Shown: positions 29,483 to 38,426 of the stretch, piece after piece
How positions within the stretch are numbered: position 1 is the first letter of the stretch
Layout of the letters: the number at the start of each line of letters is the position of its first letter
Assembly (NCBI RefSeq): GCF_002954325.1
Contig: NZ_MQVX01000001.1
Location: forward strand, 1,129,107 to 1,193,106
Length of the DNA stretch: 64,000 bases
Source: Aureicoccus marinus
GTDB lineage: Bacteria > Bacteroidota > Bacteroidia > Flavobacteriales > Flavobacteriaceae
Direction: 5' to 3'
The notes under the pieces: model-generated
Databases searched by the model: none
Seen by the model: only the letters and a program-made list of their open reading frames with translations
What the model was told of the DNA's origin: nothing
Translations under genes and position numbers: made by a program

Positions 29483-29824
29483 TTACAAGCTTTTTTTAAG
29501 ACCACGGATCTCCAGGGTTTGCTCTGCAACAGTAAGCTTGAGATCATGATTCTCTTTCTTGAGTTCCTCTACTTCCGTACTGTTTGCTTCCCGAAGGGTA
29601 TCGCCCTGAAGTCTTTTCTTTCCTGCTTCCATAAAGTCCTTACACCACTTGTAATAAAGACCAGAGGCTATTCCTTCCTTTCTGCAAATACTGGCTACTG
29701 ATTCTTCTCCTCGAAGACCTTCAAGAACAATTCTGATCTTCTCTTCTGCGGAGAATTGCCTGCGGGTTTTACGCTTAATTTCTCTTACCGTTTGGCTGGC
29801 TGATTTCTTTTGTTGTTTGGCCAT
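29483..29824 (-). CDS. IS3-family transposase OrfA (copy B)
   Basis: 113 aa from ATG 29824. Same helix-turn-helix plus coiled-coil protein as in copy A, with at least one visible change (IRIVLEGL instead of IRIVIEGL). It binds IS ends and regulates transposition in this family. The A7 run at the 3' end (CTTAAAAAAAGC on the minus strand) is the expected frameshift site. Confidence 0.88.
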   Translation of the reverse strand: MAKQQKKSASQTVREIKRKTRRQFSAEEKIRIVLEGLRGEESVASICRKEGIASGLYYKWCKDFMEAGKKRLQGDTLREANSTEVEELKKENHDLKLTVAEQTLEIRGLKKSL

Positions 29825-29925
29825 AATTGAATTGATTTTAAGTGATCTCCTCCCAACTCTTGGAAGGTAGAAAAGTGTCACTTAACTTTCAATCAATTCA
29901 GTCCACTTTTAGCTGACGGTTTACA

Positions 29926-30219
29926 CTTTCGACCTTAATCCATTTCTTTATAAACACCTACTCGTCTGGTAGATTCATTAAGTATGGAGCAATTCACCAA
30001 ACAAAAGACTTAAAGAAAGTATTCCTAGCAAGAATAATCATGGCTGGTTTAGTATATATTTCGGGGGTTTACCTCAAATCGATAAACCATGTTGTTTGGC
30101 TATGTATTACTCCTGTATTGGCCTCTATTAGCTATCTTGCGATTGCCAAACTTTTTAATATAATGGAGCTTAGTGCGTTAATCTTCCGACTCACAGAATT
30201 TATCAAGAGTTCAAAATGA
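29926..30219 (+). pseudogene. 3' stump of a second wzx flippase gene, truncated by IS copy B
   Basis: Open frame of ~97 codons beginning exactly at the IS end: LSTLIHFFINTYSSGRFIKY, then GAIHQTKDLKKVF and two membrane segments (IIMAGLVYISGVYL; VVWLCITPVLASISYLAIA). It aligns with the C-terminal third of the Wzx at 21777-23264 (STSIHFFINTYHPGKIMKYG). Its TGA overlaps the ATG of the next glycosyltransferase (ATGA), so it was once the first gene of that operon. No N-terminal part is present. Confidence 0.85.
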
Positions 30220-31331
30220 AAAAACTAAGACTGACGTGCATCTTTAACTATGCTCCTCACTATCGCTTGCCGATTTATCGGCTTATTGATGAACATTTCC
30301 AAACAGATTTCTACTTCGGTAAAAATTTGAAGGGTAGCATCCGATCCATCGATATGGACGATCTCAGTGGATTCAAAAACTATATAGTCAATAAAAATAT
30401 TCTAGGTACCAATTACCTCTGGCAAAAAGGGGCCCTAAGAGCTTTTTTTAGACATCAAGAGTCCATTTGTATCCTGACGGGATCCCCTTACACCGTAAGC
30501 AACTGGGTAATCGGGCTATGTGGTCGCCTTTTAAACAGAAAAGTTTGGGTTTGGACACACGGAATGAAAGGAGAAAAAAAGGGAAAAAGAAAAGGGTTCG
30601 AAAAGTCATTTTACCGCCTTTTTGATAAAATTCTACTTTACGGGCATTATTCAGAAAAAATTATGCTAAAAGAGGGATTCAAAGAAAAAAAGCTCGTGGT
30701 CATATACAATTCCCTAGACTATACCAAACAACTTGAAATACGCAGGAATCTCAACCAAAAACTGATCTTTTCCAAGTATTTTAAGAATGACTTCCAGACT
30801 TTGATCTATGTGGGGAGATTGCAAAAAGTTAAAAGACTAGACCTGATCTTGCACGCTATGACCAAATTGAAACCAGAGATAAAAATTAACCTAGTTTTGG
30901 TCGGCAAAGAAACGGACGGGTCCAATTTGAAAGAATTAGTAAATAAACTTGGCTTGAGCGAACATGTTTGGTTTTACGGCGAAACTTATGATGAATTGGA
31001 AATCGCAGAACTTTTTAATGAATCTCACATTTGTATTTCTCCTGGACCGATTGGCTTGACTGCCATTCACGCAGCAACTTTTGGGGTCCCTTTAATTACA
31101 AATGACAATTTTTCAAAACAAATGCCCGAATTTGAAGTTATTAAGGATGGGATGAATGGTTCATTTTTTAAAGAAAATGATGTAGACGACCTCAGCGAAA
31201 AGATCCGGTTATGGTGCAACAAATCCGATGAAGAAATTCAAACTTCGCAATTGTATTCCTTGAATAAAATAAAACAGTATTACAACCCTTTGCGACAATT
31301 AGAAATAATAAGATCCCTTATACCTCAATGA
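30216..31331 (+). CDS. Glycosyltransferase family 4 protein
   Basis: 371 aa, GT-B fold. N-terminal RLTCIFNYAPHYRLPIYRLI is common in GT4 proteins of capsule loci; WTHGMKGEKKGKRKGFEKSF (~113) is a basic patch probably facing the membrane; the C-terminal half has YVGRLQKVKRLDLILHAM (~200) and a nucleotide-sugar region around CISPGPIGLTAIHAATFGVP (~275). Here the canonical E-x7-E is replaced by ISPGPIGLTAIHA, a variation seen in some GT4 members. It overlaps both neighbours by 4 bases (ATGA). It probably adds one sugar of the repeat unit; donor unknown. Confidence 0.83.
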   Translation: MKKLRLTCIFNYAPHYRLPIYRLIDEHFQTDFYFGKNLKGSIRSIDMDDLSGFKNYIVNKNILGTNYLWQKGALRAFFRHQESICILTGSPYTVSNWVIGLCGRLLNRKVWVWTHGMKGEKKGKRKGFEKSFYRLFDKILLYGHYSEKIMLKEGFKEKKLVVIYNSLDYTKQLEIRRNLNQKLIFSKYFKNDFQTLIYVGRLQKVKRLDLILHAMTKLKPEIKINLVLVGKETDGSNLKELVNKLGLSEHVWFYGETYDELEIAELFNESHICISPGPIGLTAIHAATFGVPLITNDNFSKQMPEFEVIKDGMNGSFFKENDVDDLSEKIRLWCNKSDEEIQTSQLYSLNKIKQYYNPLRQLEIIRSLIPQ

Positions 31332-32590
31332 AAATTCTTTGGATAACCAATACCATATTTCCTGAGTTTGCAAAATATCTTGAAATTCCTGTGCCTTTTG
31401 TAGGCGGGTGGATGTTTGGATTAGGAAGGGCAATGGCCCGGTTCGAAGATATAGAGCTAACCGTGGCCACAGTTACGGTTTCGTCTAAGGATCAAACATT
31501 TGTGTCAGAAGGTATAACTCATTACTTAATAAAGGGGAGTAAAATAAAGAATAAGTACGACAAGAGACTAGAACCTAAATGGAAAAGAATCATAGATGAA
31601 GTGCAACCCGATGTAATTCACATGCACGGCTCTGAGTACGCACATGGGCTTTCTTTGATGAAAGTTTATCCTGAAGGTAATTTCGTGGTTTCCATCCAAG
31701 GCCTAATAAGTGTTTATACACGCTACTATTTAGCGAGACTAGGTCGAGGAGACATCCTCTCGACGATCACCATAAGGGATTTGATTAAGCGTGATTCTAT
31801 TCTTGATCAACACAAAGAATTTAAAATAAGAGGCAAAACCGTCGAGTTACCGATACTTAAAGGGGTAAAACATATAATTGGACGAACGAGTTGGGATTAT
31901 TCGCACGCTAAGGCAATTAATCCGACGGTCAATTATCACTTTCAAAATGAATCTTTGAGGGATCCTTTTTACAGCTCAACCAAATGGAGTTTCGATAACT
32001 GTACTCCATATACCATCTTTATTAGCCAATCCACAAGACCTTTAAAGGGTTTGCATCAAGTAATCAAGGCAGTATCTCTCATAAATGAAGACTACCCTAA
32101 AATTCAGCTACGTATTGCAGGAAGTAACATTATTCGACCTAGCCGTTTTGGTAAAAGACCACTTAAAGGATACGGCGTATACATAAAAAAGCTTGGTGCT
32201 AAACTGGGTCTCTTAAACCAAATGACCTTCCTAGGAGGATTAACTGCCGAGCAAATGATCTCTGAATATTTAAATTGCCATTTGTTCATCTGTCCTTCTA
32301 GTATCGAAAACAGCCCAAATTCCTTAGGAGAGGCCCAAATCTTAGGGACCCCAATAATTGCTTCTTACACAGGAGGAATTCCTGATATGGTGACCCATAA
32401 AATTACTGGGCTACTCTACAGATTTGAAGAACATGAAATGCTCGCACAAGAAATCAAACGTATTTTTGACTCCCAGGAATTGAGTAAGAGCATTTCTCAA
32501 GAAGGAATTGAGGTCGCAACTATAAGGCACAATAGAGAGACCAATTCTCAACGACTGCATCAAATCTATAAAATTATTAATAACCACTAA
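31328..32590 (+). CDS. Glycosyltransferase family 4 protein
   Basis: 420 aa, GT-B. N-terminal KILWITNTIFPE and GGWMFGLGRAMA, DVIHMHGSEYAHGLS (~98), C-terminal IFISQSTRPLKGLHQVIKAV (~230), and CPSSIENSPNSLGEAQILGTP (~325), which carries the E-x7-E motif. It starts in an ATGA overlap with the preceding GT4, so it is in the same operon. It probably extends the lipid-linked repeat unit in the cytoplasm; sugar donor not predictable from sequence. Confidence 0.87.
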   Translation: MKILWITNTIFPEFAKYLEIPVPFVGGWMFGLGRAMARFEDIELTVATVTVSSKDQTFVSEGITHYLIKGSKIKNKYDKRLEPKWKRIIDEVQPDVIHMHGSEYAHGLSLMKVYPEGNFVVSIQGLISVYTRYYLARLGRGDILSTITIRDLIKRDSILDQHKEFKIRGKTVELPILKGVKHIIGRTSWDYSHAKAINPTVNYHFQNESLRDPFYSSTKWSFDNCTPYTIFISQSTRPLKGLHQVIKAVSLINEDYPKIQLRIAGSNIIRPSRFGKRPLKGYGVYIKKLGAKLGLLNQMTFLGGLTAEQMISEYLNCHLFICPSSIENSPNSLGEAQILGTPIIASYTGGIPDMVTHKITGLLYRFEEHEMLAQEIKRIFDSQELSKSISQEGIEVATIRHNRETNSQRLHQIYKIINNH

Positions 32591-32599
32591 GAGTAAGGT

Positions 32600-33193
32600 A
32601 TGTCAGTTTTAAGACACATCTGGAGAATCGTTTCTTTGCGCTCTCTTCGATTCGCAATAATTAATAGAGTTGAACTTTCTAGCGCGAAGACTTCCTGGTC
32701 AAAAGTACCACGAATCAATGGGTTGTTACGCATTCAAGGAAAAGGTCGAATTCAGTTTGGCAAAAATGTCAAAATCAACAGCGGAAAAAATTACAACATA
32801 ATTGGAGGGGATACTCGAACTGCTTTAGTGGTAAAGAAAAATGCCCGACTCGTAATTGGCGATAATTGCGGAATTTCTAATTGTTCTATAGTTTGTCACG
32901 AATTCGTACAGCTAGGAAAAGATGTTAAAATTGGTGGAGGAGTCAAAATATACGATACTGATTTTCATCAACTTGATGCTCACCTTAGAAGAGATGCTAA
33001 GACAGACATTGGGAGAACTAAACCTGTATTCATCGATGATGATGCTTTTATTGGAGCCCACTCCATTATTTTAAAAGGATCATATGTAGGTAAAGGTGCG
33101 ATTATTGGTGCGGGCTCAGTAGTTAGAGGAAGAGTTCCTGATAATGAAATATGGACAGGTAATCCGGCAAAATTTGTTCGGAAAATCCATTAA
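32600..33193 (+). CDS. Acyltransferase with left-handed beta-helix (hexapeptide repeats)
   Basis: 197 aa. Hexapeptide repeats from ~55 onward (IQFGKNVKINSG, LVIGDNCGISNCSIVCHEFVQ), a loop with YDTDFHQLD (~123) that has the catalytic-type His, and IGAHSIILKGSYVGKGAIIGAGSVV near the end, as in maltose/CapG-type O-acetyltransferases. It would acetylate a sugar from acetyl-CoA in the cytoplasm. It follows the GT4 gene by 9 bases. Confidence 0.88.
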   Translation: MSVLRHIWRIVSLRSLRFAIINRVELSSAKTSWSKVPRINGLLRIQGKGRIQFGKNVKINSGKNYNIIGGDTRTALVVKKNARLVIGDNCGISNCSIVCHEFVQLGKDVKIGGGVKIYDTDFHQLDAHLRRDAKTDIGRTKPVFIDDDAFIGAHSIILKGSYVGKGAIIGAGSVVRGRVPDNEIWTGNPAKFVRKIH

Positions 33194-33202
33194 CTTGAAA
33201 AA

Positions 33203-34392
33203 GTGCTAGAGCTAAGACAATTCATAAAATCCTTTGGAGTAATTCTATCAGCTCTTTTGCTGATATTTCTCCTGGACCCTTATCGATTAGGGTTTCTAGC
33301 TGGTTATTTGTTAATAATCAGCATTATTCTTCAGCCAAACTTGTTCAAAAAGTTGATCGATTTTGATGCTTTTATCTTGTTCACTTTTTCTCTGATATAC
33401 GCAGCTGTCTACAGCTTTAAAATGGAACAGGGGGTTCAATTTCTCATTATTTATTCGAGCTTTCCGGCAGGATTCTACCTTATAGGTAAGCGAGTAGGAC
33501 TAACGCTGAAGTCTTCTAAACAGATGTTCCAGGTACTCTTCGTTTTGTCTTTTTGTTTTTCTATCACTGCGCTCACCTCTATCGTTCTCAACTTGGTCGA
33601 TGGTGGTTTCGTACAAACCCAGAGGGATATTGCCTTATTCTGGAATGGCAAAACTCTCAATGCAACTGCAATGGGAGGCTACTTAATATATATCTTTGTG
33701 TCCCTGGCTTCTTATTGCTCTATAAAGTCAAGTTAACAAAGGCTTTTAGGTTTTTCATGATTTTGGCCTTTATAGTGACTTTACTCTGCGTATTTAGATT
33801 AGGGAATAGAACCCAACTTGTTCTCATTGTATTGAACACCTTGATCAGTATACTCTTCATAATTCCCGTTCAAACTAAAATATCGAACCTCCAATTGATC
33901 ATACGCTTGATTATTCTTGGCAGTATTATCCTCGTGTTCTTCCCAGTAGATCTCGAAGCCGATTACCTTACCGTATTAAATTCTCGATTGGAACAAAATG
34001 ACAATACGGCTACTGCTGGTGGTCGCACCATTCGATGGGAGAAAAGTCTTGAATTAATGATTGAGCAACCATTTGGTTGGGAAAAAGAAGCTATTGGTTA
34101 TTCTCATAATATTTGGTTGGATGCTGCTCGGTACGGAGGGGTCCTGATGTTTTTCTATCTTATTTTTATCACCCTGAGGTTTTTGTCAAAAACTCTAAAT
34201 ACCATAAAACATTCTAAACACAACTTGGTTCAATTACAGCTCTTGTTATTCACCTTTGTAACTTTCGTCATATTCTTTGTAGAACCAATTCTTGAAGGGC
34301 TGTTTCACATTTTTAATTTCTACTGTCTACTTCAAGGTGTTATAAACCATTACCATATCCAAATTCATAAAGGCAGGGATTTCGAAACCTAG
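33203..34392 (+). CDS. wzy: Wzy-like O-antigen/EPS polymerase (frameshifted near 33709)
   Basis: GTG start at 33203. Two overlapping frames (33203-33736 and the frame ending at 34392) together encode ~396 aa with about ten membrane helices and the large periplasmic loop typical of Wzy/WaaL proteins (NDNTATAGGRTIRWEKSLEL, FGWEKEAIGYSHNIWLDAARYG). The first frame ends SLASYCSIKSS; the other continues FLLLYKVKLTKAFRF. Restoring one T (GGCTTCTT to GGCTTTCTT) joins them. It would polymerise repeat units on the periplasmic face and is the only polymerase candidate in the window. It overlaps the convergent SGNH gene by 4 bases. Confidence 0.78.
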
Positions 34393-35984
34393 TTATTCAT
34401 CTTGTGAGGAGAATATATTCGAAAAGCACTTATTGGAAACGGCCTACTACCTTCAATCAACTCAATGCTGAGCTTGTGAGTTTTATTGGACAATTCAAAA
34501 ATATCATTTGTCTGGGTATTCTTTGAAGAATAAACAGCATAATCGCCTATATAAGGTTGTACCTTCCAGTTAATCTTAAAACCTTTAGAAGTTCTACTTT
34601 GGGTGTGAACGTCGGATTCAAAAATGTAAAAATCAGAAGGATTAATACGAATACGACCCGATTTAGATTCAAAAACACTTTGATTAGAGCCATTTCCTTC
34701 AAATCCATTGGACTTACTAAATACCTCGTAGCTAATTTCCTTTTTATCGTGATCGATAAAGGTGATTATAAGTTCATATTCGTCTCTGACCTGTGTTCCA
34801 ACGAGATTTACTCGCTTAAGCGCTGGAGTAAAATAATCTAAACTTCTCGAAGGGCGGGTTACAAAGTACGTCTTTTTCCATTCTGATAAGGGTTTGCCAT
34901 CTATTAGAAATTTGACCTTAGCACCCTCAGATGAAGGAATGTTTAAGGGAGAAATCAGTTCAATTCGAAACCCTGTAAAAGTAACTTCCAATTTACCCTG
35001 AGTCAATAACAAAAAATCGGAACGAGGTATGAGTTGAGCATTATCGGTATTAAGGATAGAATCAAGAGTAACGTATCCTTTACCAAGTTGAATTTCATGT
35101 ATCAATTTTTCATTCTTGTCTGCCCAATGCACAGCTGTCTCTTGTTCAGAAAAGGCAGATATAATAGCTGATTCAATCAAATAATTGCCATTTCTATTTG
35201 GGTGAATTGCATCCTTCATTAAAACCGGTAATAAGATTTCAGGGTTCCTCTTTAGATAATCCTTCCAAAGAGATCGGATGTCCAGTAAAGCAAAACCATA
35301 TTTAAAACACAATTCCTGCAGTTTATTTGAACCCACATCGTCCTTTAACCATTGCTCATTTCTCTCCTTTAAATTAGATTCTGCGTTCAGATGGTGATTG
35401 TATATAAGAACTTCCGCAGTAGTTCTGGTTTTAAACTGGTGAAAAATTCCTTCGAGTTTTCTGTCTTCCACTCCCCCATATACATGAAAAACAATCAGAT
35501 CCGGTCGAAAAGGGATTACATCATGCTCAAGAGTTCTGACTAGATGCTTCGCAGTAAATCCACCTATTGATTTGTTATCAAAAATAATTTTGACACCGGG
35601 ATTAATCGATTGCATTTGATCAATTATATGCTCGCTATTTAGCCCCCTTGTAATAGACTGCCCATAAAATAGAACCCGAAGACTATCCTTTGAACCAATA
35701 GCCCCTGTTTTCAGCATAAAATTAGTCCTCTGAAGGCCTTCTGAATTAACCAGATACTCCTTTAACTTAAAATCAATATTGGGGATATCCTTCGGCCGAT
35801 TGCGCTGCCAATTTTTATATATCCTATAAGGAACAGCTGTCCAATCTAAATAGGAAGGTAAAATCCTGTAGTTCCGTTCCATAAAGGATCCATAGTATAT
35901 AAGCAGCATAAGTAATGCTATTACTGTTGTAGCCTTTATAGAAATGCTTCTTATTATTTGTACACGTTTTAGAAATTCGAGCAT
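34389..35984 (-). CDS. SGNH/GDSL-hydrolase-like protein, membrane anchored
   Basis: 531 aa. One membrane helix (residues ~15-35), then an SGNH domain: block I as FYGQSITRG (~107), HVYGGVEDRK (~165, block II/III region), NHHL and DAIHPNRNG (~258, Asp-x-x-His block V). The C-terminal ~250 residues are beta-rich (FLIDGKPLSEWKKTYFVTRP) and may bind carbohydrate. Members deacetylate or acetylate surface glycans; which one is not visible here. A decayed paralogue lies at 25831-26898. Convergent with wzy, same strand as the GT61 gene 42 bases upstream. Confidence 0.75.
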   Translation of the reverse strand: MLEFLKRVQIIRSISIKATTVIALLMLLIYYGSFMERNYRILPSYLDWTAVPYRIYKNWQRNRPKDIPNIDFKLKEYLVNSEGLQRTNFMLKTGAIGSKDSLRVLFYGQSITRGLNSEHIIDQMQSINPGVKIIFDNKSIGGFTAKHLVRTLEHDVIPFRPDLIVFHVYGGVEDRKLEGIFHQFKTRTTAEVLIYNHHLNAESNLKERNEQWLKDDVGSNKLQELCFKYGFALLDIRSLWKDYLKRNPEILLPVLMKDAIHPNRNGNYLIESAIISAFSEQETAVHWADKNEKLIHEIQLGKGYVTLDSILNTDNAQLIPRSDFLLLTQGKLEVTFTGFRIELISPLNIPSSEGAKVKFLIDGKPLSEWKKTYFVTRPSRSLDYFTPALKRVNLVGTQVRDEYELIITFIDHDKKEISYEVFSKSNGFEGNGSNQSVFESKSGRIRINPSDFYIFESDVHTQSRTSKGFKINWKVQPYIGDYAVYSSKNTQTNDIFELSNKTHKLSIELIEGSRPFPISAFRIYSPHKMNN

Positions 35985-36026
35985 ATTTGTAGAAGTTGGT
36001 TTACAGAATGACTCTTAAAAAATATA

Positions 36027-37124
36027 TCACTCCAGAATCTCTTGTAGATCAGAAAGCTCTATCTTAAAATCAACATGAAGATCAGGAGTAAGACTAGTGT
36101 CATTAACCAATTCATTAAGCTTTGAGTATTGTAAATTCGTCAATTCAGCTAATTCTTGATAAATAAGTGAGTTACTGTTGTTAGGGAAAAGTTCAATAAC
36201 TCGGGTTTCTGCTTTACAAAAGACCAAATTCGCCATACCCGCACCATGGGGACTAACTATCGTTTCAACATTAGAAAATAGACTTACTTGTTTTTCAAAA
36301 GCCATTTCCTCTAAAAAGACTTTGACAAACCCTTTCTGCTCCAGATACGAGAAAACTTCTTCCTCATTGACTAATCGACGAGTCTTAGCCTGGGACCTGC
36401 TTATAAATATCTTGGCTCTAGAATCAGGTAACTGTCTAAACTCCCCAAATAATTCCTTCAAAAAACCAGGTATCCACTCCGGCATAGGAGCAGAAGGGTC
36501 ATTGGGATGAGATGTAAGTAATAATTTGTTTGCGGTGATATGTCGATGGAATTGACTATTAACTATTTTCTCTGAAGATAAACCTAAGGACTCTAAGGCT
36601 TTTAGTTTGTATCCCTGAATTGGACCAGGCACAAGAATATAATCAATATCGTCCAAATCAGTGCCAGAGGATTGAAGAATGTGAATCCTAGATAAGGAAT
36701 CAAACAGCCAATGATAGTAGTTTTTTGAAGAACCTCCACCAGAAAGTAAGGAAAAAACAGTCCCATCAAGGGCTTTCGGTTGATCACTGTAGTAAGTCGA
36801 AGTAAAAACAATGTTTTCTTCGGGTTGAACATAGCGCCCATTTCGATAATGAAAAGAAGGTTCAGCAAGCATTTCATTATCTGAATTGACGACCACTACT
36901 GTCTTGTCATTGTCTGTGTCTATCCTTCCACCGATCAAACTGTATAACTGGGCAGAATCATTTTTAGAAGGGATCTCGCTTTGGGGTTTAAATTCAAACG
37001 AATGGAAGTAGTCCTCTTTGCTTTCATCTAATGTATAAATGACTCTCTTAGGAATAAACTGGCTTCGAAAGACTATTCGTTTAGGGTTTAAAAAACGTAC
37101 AATTCTCTTAAGTAATTTTACCAT
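36027..37124 (-). CDS. Glycosyltransferase family 61 protein
   Basis: 365 aa. GT61 (DUF563) motifs: SSKNYYHWLFDSLSRIHIL (~130), DYILVPG, KIFISRSQAKTRRLVNEEEV (~245) and ETIVSPHGAGMANLVFCKAE (~290). GT61 enzymes include xylosyl- and other pentosyl/hexosyl-transferases. It is unusual among the neighbouring GT4 and GT2 types and is divergently placed from the GT4 at 37236. It probably transfers a side-chain or backbone sugar; donor unknown. Confidence 0.87.
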   Translation of the reverse strand: MVKLLKRIVRFLNPKRIVFRSQFIPKRVIYTLDESKEDYFHSFEFKPQSEIPSKNDSAQLYSLIGGRIDTDNDKTVVVVNSDNEMLAEPSFHYRNGRYVQPEENIVFTSTYYSDQPKALDGTVFSLLSGGGSSKNYYHWLFDSLSRIHILQSSGTDLDDIDYILVPGPIQGYKLKALESLGLSSEKIVNSQFHRHITANKLLLTSHPNDPSAPMPEWIPGFLKELFGEFRQLPDSRAKIFISRSQAKTRRLVNEEEVFSYLEQKGFVKVFLEEMAFEKQVSLFSNVETIVSPHGAGMANLVFCKAETRVIELFPNNSNSLIYQELAELTNLQYSKLNELVNDTSLTPDLHVDFKIELSDLQEILE

Positions 37125-37235
37125 TGTTCTTACCTAGACTATTAAAAAAAATAGTTATTTCGTGGGGCTTGTAGGAAGCTGGCACAAATGTAAGCCAAGA
37201 ATACCTTTTATTCTCTAATTAAAAGACTACAATAG

Positions 37236-38368
37236 ATGAGGATCTTACACATCAATTCTTACTATATCGATAATCATCTCTATTCCTACCTATATAGAGA
37301 GTTAGATTCAAGTCATAAACAAACGATTTATGTTCCCATCAAATGGAACCGCAGTCCTGAAAATCAAGTTGATTTAGCACAAGGAGAGTTACATTTTTCC
37401 AGGATTCTGAAAAAAAAGCATAAATTTCTCTTTAAGGTTAAGGTGAGAAGCCTTTTTAAGGACCTGATCGGTCGAAATTTACATGAAAACTGTGAGCTAG
37501 TTCATGCACATAACCTTTTTAATGATGGCGCATTAGCATATGAATTGTTTAAATCCTACTCCCTGCCCTTTACCGTAGCAGTGCGCAGTACTGATATCAA
37601 TTTACAGTATAAGTACATGGTTCACAGAAGAGGTTATATTCATATGGTCTTAAATTCGGCCCGAGATATCATTTTTATTTCTGAAGTATCACGTAAAAAA
37701 TTCCTTGACATGTTACCAGAGGGTTTGTCTAAATCGCTGGAAAAAAAAACCATGGTAATTCCTAACGGTATTGATCATTTTTGGCATAAGAACACTGCAG
37801 AAAAAGCCATAAAAGACATCGATTCTCAGGAACCATTTCGTTTTATCTATGTAGGTCAGATTCTAAAAAGAAAGAAGCTTGAATTGGCCCTTCAGGCATT
37901 GAAGGAGCTGAACAAGGAAGGAAACCAATTCGAATTGATTGTGATTGGAGGAAGCAACAATTCCGAATTGGAGTATTATAGTGAAATCACGGCCGAATTT
38001 GAAAATAGGAAGGATATTCAATATCTGGGAAAAATAAAGGACAAAAAGAAATTACTCGAAGATACAGAAAAGCTGATGCCTTTCTAATGGTATCTCGAAA
38101 TGAACTTTTCGGATTGGTCTATGTCGAAGCTCTTACGCAAGGATTACCCTTAATATTTCATCGTTCAGCAGGGATTTATTCTTTTTTCAAAGGGCGGCAT
38201 TTAGGTATCGCATTGGAGGATTACTCCATCATGGAACTGAAAAATGCAATTTTAGAAATAAGAAAAGGTTACAATAATTTCACCATTGAAACGAAAGATT
38301 TCGAATCTTTTAATTGGAAAAATATCGCTGAGATCTATCAAAAGTTGTACGCTTCAATACTTGCATAA
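37236..38368 (+). CDS. Glycosyltransferase family 4 protein (frameshifted near 38065)
   Basis: ORFs 37236-38087 and 38087-38368 form one ~377-aa GT4, a paralogue of the protein at 23690-24817 (ILHINSYYIDNHLYSYLY; VHAHNLFNDGALAYEL; YVGQILKRKKLELALQAL). The first ORF leaves frame after KLLED; the other frame reads YRKADAFLMVSRNELFGLVY, and ELFGLVYVEALTQGLP carries the E-x7-E motif. Restoring one T (GATAC to GATTAC) repairs it. It starts 111 bases from the divergent GT61 gene. Confidence 0.85.
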
Positions 38369-38426
38369 CAGCGTTATTATACAATTAAAAACACAAATTA
38401 TAATTCTGTTCTCAACATCCTAAATT

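Larger units (their letters stand above)
28444..29925 (-). mobile_element. IS3-family insertion sequence, copy B (complete)
   Basis: 1482 bp from TGTACGTC (28444) to GGTTTACA (29925), with orfA and orfB both full length on the minus strand. Ends match copy A. The flanks (AGGA on the left, CTTT on the right) show no direct target duplication, so this copy has probably recombined or caused an adjacent deletion: its right side cuts into a wzx gene (29926-30219). Confidence 0.92.

Noticed and set aside
24862-29928. Target-site duplications of the IS copies
   Set aside because: Bases beside the ends (AGG/TTA for copy A, GGA/CTT for copy B) do not match each other or the orphan end.
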